A DNA stretch of 64,000 nt, from assembly GCA_949296915.1 (NCBI GenBank), contig CASFPX010000012.1, positions 14,707 to 78,706 on the forward strand, written 5' to 3'. Below the pieces are notes generated by a model, which was not told the origin of the DNA, did not search any database, and saw nothing but the letters and a program-made list of their open reading frames with translations. Numbering within the stretch: the stretch's first letter is position 1; every line of letters starts with the position of its first letter. Shown here one piece after another: positions 8,073 through 16,459 of the stretch. The DNA is from Onthovicinus sp900555545. Lineage in GTDB: Bacteria; Bacillota; Clostridia; Oscillospirales; Acutalibacteraceae. The translations under genes were made by a program, and so were the position numbers.

Positions 8073-10097
8073 GTGAAAAAGAGAATTGAACTGGATCGGG
8101 AGAAAAAGGTTTTCCCAATTATCATGCTCGTATTGGGCATCGCAATGTTTATCGCCATGTGGATCACACGCCTGAATCTGGTGGCGCTGATCTGTACGAT
8201 CTATTGCTGCATTACCTCGGCGGTAATTTTCCTGGGGCTGATGATTAAGAAGAGATTGTATCTATTTACTGCTGTCGGCTATGCAATCTCCTTTATCGGA
8301 ATCATCTCCTATGCAGTTATCATGGGGGCAGATGCCGGCTTTGGCGCCTTTACATCCGGGCTGGCCGGATTCTCCTCGGCGGAACACCCTTGGTTGACCG
8401 GTGCGGGGAACTTTGGTACCCGCCTACTCGGGAATTTGCTGATTATGCTTCCATCGGCGCTCGCGTTATTGGCTATTATCCTGTGCGTGCGTTTTGTCGT
8501 GAAAAAGATCACATTGCAGCGCGTACTGGCCTGCGTGTTCAGTGTGGTGCTGATGGGTACCACGGTGTTGTTCGTCTTTACCATGAACCTGCGCACCAAG
8601 CCGAACACCGTCCGTATGTGGGAGGGTCAGGACGACTATCTGAACAATGTGGATGCGAACAAGACAGATTCCAATGCGCCGAACGTCCTCGTCGTTCTGA
8701 TGGACGACCTCGGCTATGGGGATATCTCAGCCAACGGTGCGATCTACGATACCCCCAATATCGACCGCCTTGTCGATGAGGGCGCACAGTTTACAAACTT
8801 CTACTCCAGCTATTCTGTCTGCTCCCCGGCACGTTTCTCCGCGTTGACGGGACGCTATCCTTACCGTGGCTATGCGGATAATGTGATCTATCCCACGGTC
8901 AATACCTTCTCACCATTTGCAGCCACACGGCAGTTCAACTCCGTGGAGATGGGCGCTAACGCGGACGGTATGCTCGGGGATGAGATTACCATTGCCGAAG
9001 CCCTGCACAGCGCCGGATATGCCACGGGGTGCTTTGGTAAGTGGCACTTGGGGGACTATGGTGAGTACCTGCCGACCAATCAGGGGTTTGATTACTTCTA
9101 CGGCAGCCATCATGTCAACGATATGGTGCCGTTTTACCACGTGCGGGAGGAGAACGGAGAGTACGAAATCGTCCATGGTACGGATGAACTCAAGGATCAG
9201 AAAAATGCCAGTAAGTGGATCCATGAGGAGATCAACGCCTGGATTACTGATACAGTTGAGAATACCGATCAGCCGTTCTTTGCCTACTACACCACGCCGT
9301 GGCCGCATGCCCCAGTCTATGTCGGAGATGAATTCAAGGGCGCGACCGGCATGGGCGACTATGCGGACTGCGTGACGGAGTTTGACTATTATCTGGGTCA
9401 GCTGTTTGACACACTCGAGCGGCTGGGCGAGCTGGATGACACGATTATTGTCTTTACCAGCGACAACGGACCTGCCCTTCAGGGCTCAACCAATGAGCTG
9501 CGCGGAGGAAAATACACGGCTTACGAGGGCGGACAGAAAGTGCCGTTCATGATCCGTTGGGGCAATAATGGCGGGCTGTTTGACGCAGGATCCACCTATG
9601 ACGAGCCCGCTACACTGGTAGACCTGTTCCCGACCATCATTGATCTGTGCGGAATCACCGGTAACGGCGGTCAGGCGCACTACCTCCCGCAGGACCGTCA
9701 GACCGACGGTGTCTCCATGCTGCCGATTTTTGAGACAGGGGAGCCGATCCACACGATCGACCATCCCATCCTGCACATGAAACGCGAAAAGATCAAGGCA
9801 ATCCAGTACTCCGTCCCCACCGCCGAGCTGCTGTCCAGTGAGGCGTATGCGGACTATGATTATGAAATCTTGAAGAATAATGACTATGTCACATTCAAGT
9901 ATTTCAGGAGCATGCAGAACGACAACCCGGCGTTTTTTGACAAGAAGCGGAAGGACTGGCTGCACATTCTCACGGATGATACAAGCGAGAGCTATAACCG
10001 GACCAACGTCTATCCGACCATTGCAGAGCAGATGGATAACCGCATCGACGAAGTGATGCAGGAATTCAAGGCAAACCGCCGCGGGATTGCCGAGTAA
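8073..10097 (+). CDS. Membrane-anchored type I sulfatase
   Basis: The 674-residue protein has an N-terminal membrane region of about five helices (residues ~12-170) followed by a sulfatase domain starting NVLVVLMDDLGYGDISANG. The formylglycine motif is CSPARFSALTGR with Cys250, a Cys-type site that anaerobic maturases convert to formylglycine. Further metal and substrate motifs include GKWHLGDYGE and FTSDNGPALQG. The GTG start at 8073 follows GGGGGAAAG. The domain is expected outside the cell, hydrolysing sulfate esters such as those on mucin or glycosaminoglycans. The anSME-type maturase follows 19 bp downstream, which supports function. The polytopic N-terminus is unusual for plain arylsulfatases and resembles LtaS-like topology. 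However, the CxPxR site marks a true sulfatase. Confidence 0.9.
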   Translation: MKKRIELDREKKVFPIIMLVLGIAMFIAMWITRLNLVALICTIYCCITSAVIFLGLMIKKRLYLFTAVGYAISFIGIISYAVIMGADAGFGAFTSGLAGFSSAEHPWLTGAGNFGTRLLGNLLIMLPSALALLAIILCVRFVVKKITLQRVLACVFSVVLMGTTVLFVFTMNLRTKPNTVRMWEGQDDYLNNVDANKTDSNAPNVLVVLMDDLGYGDISANGAIYDTPNIDRLVDEGAQFTNFYSSYSVCSPARFSALTGRYPYRGYADNVIYPTVNTFSPFAATRQFNSVEMGANADGMLGDEITIAEALHSAGYATGCFGKWHLGDYGEYLPTNQGFDYFYGSHHVNDMVPFYHVREENGEYEIVHGTDELKDQKNASKWIHEEINAWITDTVENTDQPFFAYYTTPWPHAPVYVGDEFKGATGMGDYADCVTEFDYYLGQLFDTLERLGELDDTIIVFTSDNGPALQGSTNELRGGKYTAYEGGQKVPFMIRWGNNGGLFDAGSTYDEPATLVDLFPTIIDLCGITGNGGQAHYLPQDRQTDGVSMLPIFETGEPIHTIDHPILHMKREKIKAIQYSVPTAELLSSEAYADYDYEILKNNDYVTFKYFRSMQNDNPAFFDKKRKDWLHILTDDTSESYNRTNVYPTIAEQMDNRIDEVMQEFKANRRGIAE

Positions 10098-10116
10098 TTA
10101 TTGGAGAGGTGATCGA

Positions 10117-11208
10117 GTGCCCCCGCTGTCTATCATGATTAAACCAGCCTCCGGGATGTGCAACCTGAGGTGTAAATACTGCTTTTACCACGATGTGGCC
10201 GAGCACCGCGATGTGCCCAACACCGGATGCATGACGCAGCAGACGGCGCACCGCCTGATCGATCAGGCGCTGGCATTTGCGGGCGGGGAGCAGGTCGCTT
10301 TCGCCTTTCAGGGCGGCGAACCCCTGATTGCAGGGAAGGAATATTTTCGTGATTTCGTCGAATATGTCCGGCTGAAAAATACCAGCAAAAGTCCAGTATT
10401 TTTCAGCCTGCAAACCAACGGCATGTTGGTGGATGACGCGTGGGCGGAGTTCTTCCGCCAGAATCATTTCCTCATCGGTCTGAGTCTGGACGGCGACCGG
10501 GCGGGGAACAAATTTCGCGTGGGGCCGGATGGCGAAAATAGCTTTGAGCGCATCCTTGCGGCTGCCCGCACGCTGGAGGCCCATCAGGTGGATTTTAATA
10601 TCCTGACGGTAGTCACCGGGTACACGGCGCGCAATATCAACCGGATCTATGACTTTTTCAAAAAACAGGGCTTCCGGTATCTTCAGTTTATCCCGTGCCT
10701 GCGCCCGTTTGGCGATGATTCCACGAGCAATCTTTATATGACGGACCATGAATATGAATTTTTTCTTGTCAATCTCTTCAACGCCTATGTCAAGGACTAT
10801 GTGCGCGGCAACTACGTGAGCATCCGCCAGTTTGACAACTGGGTGCATCTCTACTTGGGCGATCCGGCGGAGCAGTGCGGCGTGTGTGGCCACTGTTCCC
10901 ACCAGTTTGTCGCTGAGGGGGACGGCACCATTTATCCCTGCGATTTTTACTGCCTGGATGAGTGGCGGCTCGGCAATATCAATACGGACAGCTTGGCGGA
11001 TATGGCGAATTCCGACAGGGCGGCCGCATTTATTCGGGAGAGCTTTCGCGTTCCGGAAAAGTGCCGCAGCTGTAAGTTTTCCGGGATGTGCCGGGCACAG
11101 GGCTGCAAGCGCAACCGGGAGGACAGCGACCACTGTAAGGCGTACATGGGCTTTTTCTCCAAATGCCTGCCGCTGTTCCGAGCATTTATGAACGAAAAGA
11201 GGCGGTAA
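10117..11208 (+). CDS. Anaerobic sulfatase maturase (radical SAM, anSME)
   Basis: This 363-residue radical SAM enzyme converts the active-site cysteine of the adjacent sulfatase to formylglycine. The radical SAM cluster is C15-x3-C19-x2-C22 (MCNLRCKYC), followed by FAFQGGEPLIAG and a C-terminal SPASM region with CGVCGHCSHQFV, YPCDFYCLDEW and CRSCKFSGMC, which bind two auxiliary 4Fe-4S clusters. The frame is open from 10087. The GTG at 10117 is chosen because TTGGAGAGGTGATC lies immediately before it and family members begin close to the PxxxxIKPASxxCN motif. It forms a two-gene operon with the sulfatase and ends at a terminator hairpin. Confidence 0.93.
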   Translation: MPPLSIMIKPASGMCNLRCKYCFYHDVAEHRDVPNTGCMTQQTAHRLIDQALAFAGGEQVAFAFQGGEPLIAGKEYFRDFVEYVRLKNTSKSPVFFSLQTNGMLVDDAWAEFFRQNHFLIGLSLDGDRAGNKFRVGPDGENSFERILAAARTLEAHQVDFNILTVVTGYTARNINRIYDFFKKQGFRYLQFIPCLRPFGDDSTSNLYMTDHEYEFFLVNLFNAYVKDYVRGNYVSIRQFDNWVHLYLGDPAEQCGVCGHCSHQFVAEGDGTIYPCDFYCLDEWRLGNINTDSLADMANSDRAAAFIRESFRVPEKCRSCKFSGMCRAQGCKRNREDSDHCKAYMGFFSKCLPLFRAFMNEKRR

Positions 11209-11236
11209 AGCGACCGATGGAGAAAGTTAAATCAAA

Positions 11237-11268
11237 CAAAAGGGGCCGATGCAATTCGGTCCCTTTTG
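11237..11268 (+). terminator. Terminator of the sulfatase operon
   Basis: CAAAAGGGGCCGA (11237-11249) pairs with TCGGTCCCTTTTG (11256-11268) with one mismatch, around a short loop. The stem includes the T-rich end CCCTTTTG. Confidence 0.7.
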
Positions 11269-11363
11269 ATGTTGAAAAAGAGAAATTTAATCCTTTTGGT
11301 GAGAGATTTGCAGTTTGAGATCGTCTAATAGATAGAACCGGTTCGTCGGAGGGAGGATGACAT

Positions 11364-11939
11364 ATGGATGCGGGGGGCGAGAGCTACCAACGCTATCTGG
11401 CGGGGGATGATGAGGGGTTGACGGAGATCGTGCGGCTGTATAAGGACCGGCTGATTCTGTTTATCAACACCTATGTCCATGATTTTCCGGCATCAGAGGA
11501 TCTGTGTGAGGATGTCTTTTTCACACTCATTGTAAAACGGCCGCACTACCGGGGGCAGAGTGCTTTTGAGACCTGGCTGTTTGCTATTGCACGGAATAAG
11601 GCGCTGGATTATTTGAAAAAACAGGCCAAAAGAAGGACGGATCCGTTAAATGTCACGCACATTGATCCGGCACAGTCCCCGGAGGAAGCATTCCTCAGCA
11701 GGGAGCGGGAGCAGACGGTCTATCAGGCTCTGTATTCACTCAGCCCTCAGTATAGGGATGTCATCTATCTGCTCTATGTTGAGGGTTTCACACGGGAAGA
11801 AGTGGGCCGCATCCTGCATCGCAGCCGCAGGCAGATGGAGAACCTTTGCTATCGGGCGCGCCAGGCGCTGCGTGCGGCATTACCGGAGGATATCAGTTTG
11901 AAGCTTATGCAAAGGGGGAATATCGGTGAAGACAAGTGA
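11364..11939 (+). CDS. ECF-type RNA polymerase sigma factor
   Basis: The 191-residue protein has sigma region 2 at ~residues 20-90 (EIVRLYKDRLILFINTYVHD and TWLFAIARNKALDYLKKQAK) and region 4 at ~125-178 (ALYSLSPQYRDVIYLLYVEG, then FTREEVGRILHRSRRQMENL), with no region 3. It starts at ATG 11364 behind GGAGGGAGGATG. The following gene overlaps its end by 14 bp and encodes a single-pass membrane protein, the usual sigma/anti-sigma arrangement. It redirects RNA polymerase to a small regulon that is not identifiable here. No obvious self-binding promoter was found in the 150 bp upstream. Confidence 0.9.
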   Translation: MDAGGESYQRYLAGDDEGLTEIVRLYKDRLILFINTYVHDFPASEDLCEDVFFTLIVKRPHYRGQSAFETWLFAIARNKALDYLKKQAKRRTDPLNVTHIDPAQSPEEAFLSREREQTVYQALYSLSPQYRDVIYLLYVEGFTREEVGRILHRSRRQMENLCYRARQALRAALPEDISLKLMQRGNIGEDK

Positions 11940-12603
11940 GGAAATGACGGCATCCCTCCTGCGGAGACGGGACGCCTATTATCGGGAGAAGAAGCGACAG
12001 AGCCGGATTGCAGCCTGTTCGGCCGCCGGATGCCTGGCTGTGGGAATCGGAGTGCTTTCCGTCATCGGAGCGCCGGAACCGGCAAGGAGCACCCTTGATG
12101 GCAGCTCTGAACAGGGGAGCGGACAGGTGGCACAGACGGAGACAACAACGGTGATTCAAGGGGATATCTGCCATCATATTATCACAGAGCAGGATTATGC
12201 CAATGGTATGGAGTCAGCTTGCTACGCATCCCCGCGGGATGGGGAATGTAATTATACCATCGGCCTGCGTCGGGCGATGGCAGACTACGCCTATGATCCC
12301 TTGACGCTTTTTGTAGTGAAGATCACGCTGTATGACAGTGGTGTGCCGCTTTTATCTGTGAAAAATCTGGAACTGTACCGAACGGAGGCTGAACGACTCA
12401 ATCACAGCGGAGGGGCTCAGTGGCTTGAGGCAGTGCTGTACAACGCCCCCATCATACCGTCGGATGGGGAACCGGTCACGGCGACAGACGGGGGACTCTT
12501 TTTACACGGCACAATGACGGCGGATCAGATCCGCGCATTGGAGGGCGGGGCCTACGGTTACTTTATTTGGCTGTCGGAGTATGATCCGGTTGCCGCCGAA
12601 TAG
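11926..12603 (+). CDS. Single-pass membrane protein, possible anti-sigma partner
   Basis: This 225-residue protein has a basic cytoplasmic N-terminus of ~28 residues (EEMTASLLRRRDAYYREKKRQ in part), one transmembrane helix near residues 29-48 and an extracytoplasmic domain of ~170 residues. That domain includes YDPLTLFVVKITLYD and resembles uncharacterised domains of sigma-linked Firmicute proteins. It begins with GTG inside the sigma gene, which implies translational coupling. The gene pair layout suggests that it senses an external signal and holds the sigma factor. No zinc-binding HxxxCxxC anti-sigma motif is present, so the role is inference. Confidence 0.7.
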   Translation: MKTSEEMTASLLRRRDAYYREKKRQSRIAACSAAGCLAVGIGVLSVIGAPEPARSTLDGSSEQGSGQVAQTETTTVIQGDICHHIITEQDYANGMESACYASPRDGECNYTIGLRRAMADYAYDPLTLFVVKITLYDSGVPLLSVKNLELYRTEAERLNHSGGAQWLEAVLYNAPIIPSDGEPVTATDGGLFLHGTMTADQIRALEGGAYGYFIWLSEYDPVAAE

Positions 12604-12619
12604 ATAAAAGAGATAAAAG

Positions 12620-12653
12620 GAGCGGCACGGGGAATTGTTTCCCCGTGCCGCTC
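12620..12653. terminator. Strong convergent terminator
   Basis: GAGCGGCACGGGGAA (12620-12634) pairs perfectly with TTCCCCGTGCCGCTC (12639-12653) around a 4-base loop. On the minus strand it is followed by CTTTTATCTCTTTTATC, so it mainly ends the MmcQ/YjbR operon. Confidence 0.85.
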
Positions 12654-13038
12654 AGGCGGTTTCCATAATTTCCCGCTGAAGTCTTTTTGGCAGCTTTTCA
12701 AACACGAGGCGGTAGGAAGATGCGCATAGCTGACAAATCATATCATGCGGTAATTTCCCACCCAGCTCCAGGGAGATCCAGCGGCGCTTATCAGTATAAA
12801 ACCCCGGCAGAATCTCCGCATATTGGCTGCGTAGGAATTCCGATTCCAAGGGGTCGCACTTCAGTGTGAGCAGATCCTTCCCCGCATAGCGTGCGTCATA
12901 TTGACCGCCCGGGTGCAGCAACGCTGCGAATAGATGTCCGCCCACTTGGTATCGCATCCACTGCCATTCGATTTTATAATCTCGTGTGGCCCCCGGCATG
13001 GAGAGCAGATAGGCGTCCAGCCAGCCGTACTGCTCCAC
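12652..13038 (-). CDS. MmcQ/YjbR family protein
   Basis: The protein has 128 residues and the MmcQ/YjbR (CyaY-like fold) signature. It begins MEQYGWLDAYLLSMPGATRD, has a central GKDLLTLKCDP (~residues 52-62) and a PGFYTDKRRWISLEL stretch (~78-92) before a final helix. Members are small putative DNA-binding proteins without an established biochemical role. The gene starts two bases after the stop of the cytidylate kinase-like gene, so the two form an operon that ends at the terminator at 12620-12653. Confidence 0.85.
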   Translation of the reverse strand: MEQYGWLDAYLLSMPGATRDYKIEWQWMRYQVGGHLFAALLHPGGQYDARYAGKDLLTLKCDPLESEFLRSQYAEILPGFYTDKRRWISLELGGKLPHDMICQLCASSYRLVFEKLPKRLQREIMETA

Positions 13039-13040
13039 GG

Positions 13041-13670
13041 TCAGGCCTCCCAGTCGATCTCATCCGGATGATCCTCGTGCGCCTCAATAATCATATCCAC
13101 ACACCGGCCGATGCCGAGCGCGCTGCTGTCCAGGCAGAGGTGATAGTTCTGGGAGACACCCCAGTCCTGCCCGGTGTAGCGTTTGTAGTGCAGCTTGCGT
13201 TTTTTGTCCTTCTCCTCCAGACGCTTGCGCGGGCTGGCTGGCTTTTCTCCGTATTTTTTGACAATCCGCTCGGCGCGGGCCCGCATGTCAGCATGAACAT
13301 AGACGTTCAGGCAGTTGTCGTGATCCTTCAGGATGTAATCTGCGCACCGGCCGACAATCACGCAATTGCCCTTTTTGGCAATCTCTCGAATCACCTTGTA
13401 TTGTGTGGCCCACAGGTAGTCATCGTTGGACAGCCCACCTGTCACAGCATCCACCCCTCGAACGGAAAATGCATACGCCAGCCAACTCTTGACCGGGGCA
13501 TATTCGCCCTCCTGTTCAATATATTTCTCGTCAAATCCGGTCTCTTCGGCCACCTTTTTGACGAGTTCCCCGTCATAGAAATCGTACCCCAGCCGTTGCG
13601 CCACAAGCCGGCCGATTGTTCTGCCTCCGCTGCCGAATTCACGACTGATTGTGATGATGTTTTTCTCCAT
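13041..13670 (-). CDS. Cytidylate kinase-like family protein
   Basis: This 209-residue P-loop kinase begins MEKNIITISREFGSGGRTIG, where GSGGRTIG is the modified Walker A loop of the cytidylate kinase-like family. It continues with LVAQRLGYDFYDGELVKKVAEETG and a GNCVIVGRCADYIL segment (~residues 97-110). It resembles the Firmicute paralogue that accompanies, rather than replaces, Cmk. Its substrate is therefore uncertain and nucleoside or lipid-linked phosphate acceptors are possible. It is the first gene of a two-gene minus-strand operon with the MmcQ/YjbR gene. Confidence 0.88.
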   Translation of the reverse strand: MEKNIITISREFGSGGRTIGRLVAQRLGYDFYDGELVKKVAEETGFDEKYIEQEGEYAPVKSWLAYAFSVRGVDAVTGGLSNDDYLWATQYKVIREIAKKGNCVIVGRCADYILKDHDNCLNVYVHADMRARAERIVKKYGEKPASPRKRLEEKDKKRKLHYKRYTGQDWGVSQNYHLCLDSSALGIGRCVDMIIEAHEDHPDEIDWEA

Positions 13671-14085
13671 CGTGCTTCGCCTCCGAATCCATGGTAGTAT
13701 CCACGTTTATCATACCACAAATGACCTATAATTGTAAGTGTAAAATAATATTTTTTGATATAATTTACATATAATTCGTGCGATATGCACAGGGGATCTC
13801 ACCGATGTCTGGTTTTTGAATCAACCGTGGGATAATTTTAGAGGGAAAACTATGCTTTGACAGGAGAGAGGGGAGAAACATATCAGATAATATCGTTCTG
13901 GAGAAATTGGTCAAAATGATGATTTTCAAATGAGTTGTAACCGGTTTGCCTGTTTTTTGTATTGTATATTATGTAAGGGGTAAAACAAAACTGGATGCAT
14001 GGAGCCCCCGGAGGTATCCATGCATAAAAAAACAGGAAAGGCTGGCCCCTTTCCTGTACGCGTTTTTTGTTCTCATTTCTGAGCA
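13671..14085. other. Gene-free intergenic stretch with terminator hairpins
   Basis: No coding signal is visible. The right part carries two hairpins. One is ATGCATGGA...TCCATGCAT (13995-14025 region). The other is ACAGGAAAGG with CCTTTCCTGT (14033-14058 region), whose minus-strand reading ends in TTTTTTT and therefore terminates the XRE regulator gene. The left part is AT-rich and probably holds the promoter of the cytidylate kinase-like operon. Confidence 0.6.
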
Positions 14086-14577
14086 TTAGTTGGAAGAATC
14101 CTGGCTGGGATTTTCCGGATTGGAGCGGGCAGAACGGTGCTTTGCTCTCGTCTTGGTCAGAGGTGGGAACAAATTATTTTCCCCCTTCATATATTCGGTG
14201 CACCGCTGGTGGACAAACTCCAGGACAGCGTCGCGGTCCGGAACAATCCTCCACTGAACGATCATCGCGCGCTCCCGATCGGAGAGCGTGAGGAACGTCT
14301 CGTCAAAAATAGATGTGGGCGGTTCTGCATTGGCGATATCCGATTCGTACTGCTTTACCTGATCCTGGAGCTCTGTCTCCGGGAAGAGCAAATAGTCTGT
14401 GCTCACATGGAACAGCTTGGCCAGGCGCGCCAGGTTGTAGATATCCGGCTTGGCCCGGTTGATCTCATAGCAGCAGTATGCCGAACGGTCAATCCCCAAA
14501 AAGTCGGCGATTTCCGCCTGTGAAAGGCCGACAAGTGTGCGAAGCGATTTGAGCTTCTCTCCCAATGTGCTGTTCAT
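14086..14577 (-). CDS. XRE-family helix-turn-helix regulator
   Basis: The 163-residue protein has a Cro/C1-type HTH at residues ~5-62: EKLKSLRTLVGLSQAEIADF, then LGIDRSAYCCYE and a PDIYNLARLAKLFHVSTDYLL tail. The C-terminal ~95 residues are polar and may serve dimerisation or ligand binding, with LSDRERAMIVQWR near 97-109. The gene stands alone, with a good minus-strand terminator at its 3' end. The divergent VWA gene starts 417 bp away and is a candidate target along with the regulator's own promoter. No operator could be assigned. Confidence 0.85.
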   Translation of the reverse strand: MNSTLGEKLKSLRTLVGLSQAEIADFLGIDRSAYCCYEINRAKPDIYNLARLAKLFHVSTDYLLFPETELQDQVKQYESDIANAEPPTSIFDETFLTLSDRERAMIVQWRIVPDRDAVLEFVHQRCTEYMKGENNLFPPLTKTRAKHRSARSNPENPSQDSSN

Positions 14578-14994
14578 TACCGATCCCCTTCTTACATTAA
14601 ATTGATATAGGTTATCTCATTGTAGACGGGCAATGCCTGCACCGTCTTCCACTGGTGTACCGGAAGCGCTTATACGGGTATTCAATCAACGATCATTGTT
14701 CTGGCAGCATTGTCTGTTGCCGATGGATTTAGTGGTGAAACCCTCCTGATAGGATCATTCCTTGATCACCTCATTCCGTTCCGGCGCTCACAAAGCAGTG
14801 GATATGATTCAATAAGTTTCCCCTCTTTATTCTATTTCATTTAAAAACACAAGTCAATACATTTTAATACAATTACAAACAAGATATTTTATAAAACTTG
14901 TATAAAATCTGTCTCCGCGATGTCACCACCCGTTTTTTCTGCATAGTATGGCAGGGGCGTATAGCCCCAGACTACTACACGTAGGAGGAAAATA
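14578..14994. other. Intergenic region between regulator and VWA gene
   Basis: No open frame with a ribosome binding site was found. The stretch 14,830-14,910 is very AT-rich. A short GGGGC-gtata-GCCCC hairpin (14953-14967) sits in the leader, just before the TAGGAGG of the VWA gene. The long leader could hold regulatory sites for the XRE regulator, which is inference. Confidence 0.4.
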
Positions 14995-16377
14995 ATGGGT
15001 ATTACCAATTCGAATAAACAGATCAGCGTGGACCGCATAGACTGCACCGGCGGCCTGCGGGTGACATTGGCGCTTGCGGCTGCACCGGACATCTCATCCA
15101 ACCCGACGGATATCGTCCTGGTTCTGGATCGGTCCGGCAGTATGTCGGGAACCCCGCTTGACAATCTCAAGATTGGGGCCGAAACTTTTATTGATATCAT
15201 TGACGAGTCGACGGATGGCACCCAGGATGGCAACATCGGCTCAGGGAGCAGGATCGGTATCGTCAGTTTTGCGGATACGGCCACGGCAAATACGCAACTG
15301 ATCACATCGGTATCGGATCTGAAAGCGGCTGTAGACAGCCTGACAGCGGGCGGTTCCACCAATCACGCTGCAGCCTTTACACAGGCTGTGCAGCTGTTTG
15401 ATCCCGCATCTGCGAATGCAAAAGTCATCGTCATGTTTACCGATGGCAAGACAACTGCAGGACCGCCTCCGGCTCCGGTGGCGGCAGCGGCGCGCGCATC
15501 AGGGATTGTGATCTACTGTATCGGTCTGGTTGGGGCCGACGGCATTGACGTCAACGTACTCAATGACTGGGCGTCAGATCCGGACGCATCCCATGTCGCC
15601 GTGACGCCTGACGCCGCTGATTTAGAGCAGATATTTGCCGATCTGGCGGCAAACATCTCCAAGCCAGGCGCAACAAATATCGTGATTGATGAGATTGTTA
15701 ACGCAGATTTTACCATTACAAATGTTGTTCCCCCCACAAAGGGGACGGCAATGATGGTGAACGCCAATACGTTGCAGTGGCGGATTCCTGAGCTCGGCGT
15801 AACCGGAAATGAAGGCGCTACCCTGGAATTTGTCATCCGTCACACGGCGCAGACTACCGGTACCAAGCTTGTCAATCAATCGATCACTTATTCGGATACG
15901 GAGGGGAACGTTGTCACATTCCCGGCGCCCTCTGTCACAGTGGACTGTGGAGTTGTTGTGAACCCGGAGCCGTGCCCGGTTCCTGTGGAGGTTACAGTTG
16001 GCGGGTGCCAGGATTCCATGGTGATGGATTTGGGTAATACGCTTCTGGAGTCCCCGGGCCGCATTATTCAACTGAGCGTGACAGTCCGGAATGTCTGCCC
16101 CGGCAAACGGGTTGCCCTGGCCGTCATTTTGACGGAGGTAGATCCCAGTGGTGGGGAATATCCGCGTGGGATGAAGACCCTTACACTGCCGGCACACAGC
16201 GCGCCCACATGCAGGGATATTTTGGTTCGTTGCATTAAATTTGTGCTGCCGGAGGATTTGAATGTGTCCGGAGGTGAGCCCACAGCGATGTGCGGTGTGC
16301 GGAATCTGCGGGTGCGCCTAATCGCCCACAACATTGATACGGATTTCAGATGCTGCGACGCCGTTGTCACTGTTTAA
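14995..16377 (+). CDS. VWA-domain protein with cysteine-rich C-terminal domain
   Basis: The 460-residue protein has a von Willebrand factor A domain at residues ~35-220 with a complete MIDAS: DRSGSMSG (DxSxS) at ~44-51, a conserved Thr in GGSTNHAA and Asp in MFTDGKT. A DUF11/CARDB-like beta domain (~225-320) follows. The C-terminal ~140 residues contain many cysteines (CPVPVEVTVGGCQ, VCPGKR, CRDILVRC, CGVRN, RCCDAVV). There is no signal peptide, sortase signal or membrane helix, so it is not obviously secreted. A cytoplasmic or spore-coat location would fit a non-exported Cys-rich protein, but this is inference. It starts at ATG 14995 after TAGGAGG. Confidence 0.8.
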   Translation: MGITNSNKQISVDRIDCTGGLRVTLALAAAPDISSNPTDIVLVLDRSGSMSGTPLDNLKIGAETFIDIIDESTDGTQDGNIGSGSRIGIVSFADTATANTQLITSVSDLKAAVDSLTAGGSTNHAAAFTQAVQLFDPASANAKVIVMFTDGKTTAGPPPAPVAAAARASGIVIYCIGLVGADGIDVNVLNDWASDPDASHVAVTPDAADLEQIFADLAANISKPGATNIVIDEIVNADFTITNVVPPTKGTAMMVNANTLQWRIPELGVTGNEGATLEFVIRHTAQTTGTKLVNQSITYSDTEGNVVTFPAPSVTVDCGVVVNPEPCPVPVEVTVGGCQDSMVMDLGNTLLESPGRIIQLSVTVRNVCPGKRVALAVILTEVDPSGGEYPRGMKTLTLPAHSAPTCRDILVRCIKFVLPEDLNVSGGEPTAMCGVRNLRVRLIAHNIDTDFRCCDAVVTV

Positions 16378-16414
16378 AGGAGTGGGATTCACTACAGGAA
16401 TTATGATGAAAAAG

Positions 16415-16444
16415 AGCGGCCCGCGCCATCCGGCGCGGGCCGCT
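16415..16444. terminator. Convergent terminator, VWA gene and NSS transporter
   Basis: GCGGCCCGCGCC (16416-16427) pairs perfectly with GGCGCGGGCCGC (16432-16443), closed by one more A-T pair, around an ATCC loop. It lies between two convergent genes. Confidence 0.8.
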
Positions 16445-16459
16445 TGTACTGTAAATCAA

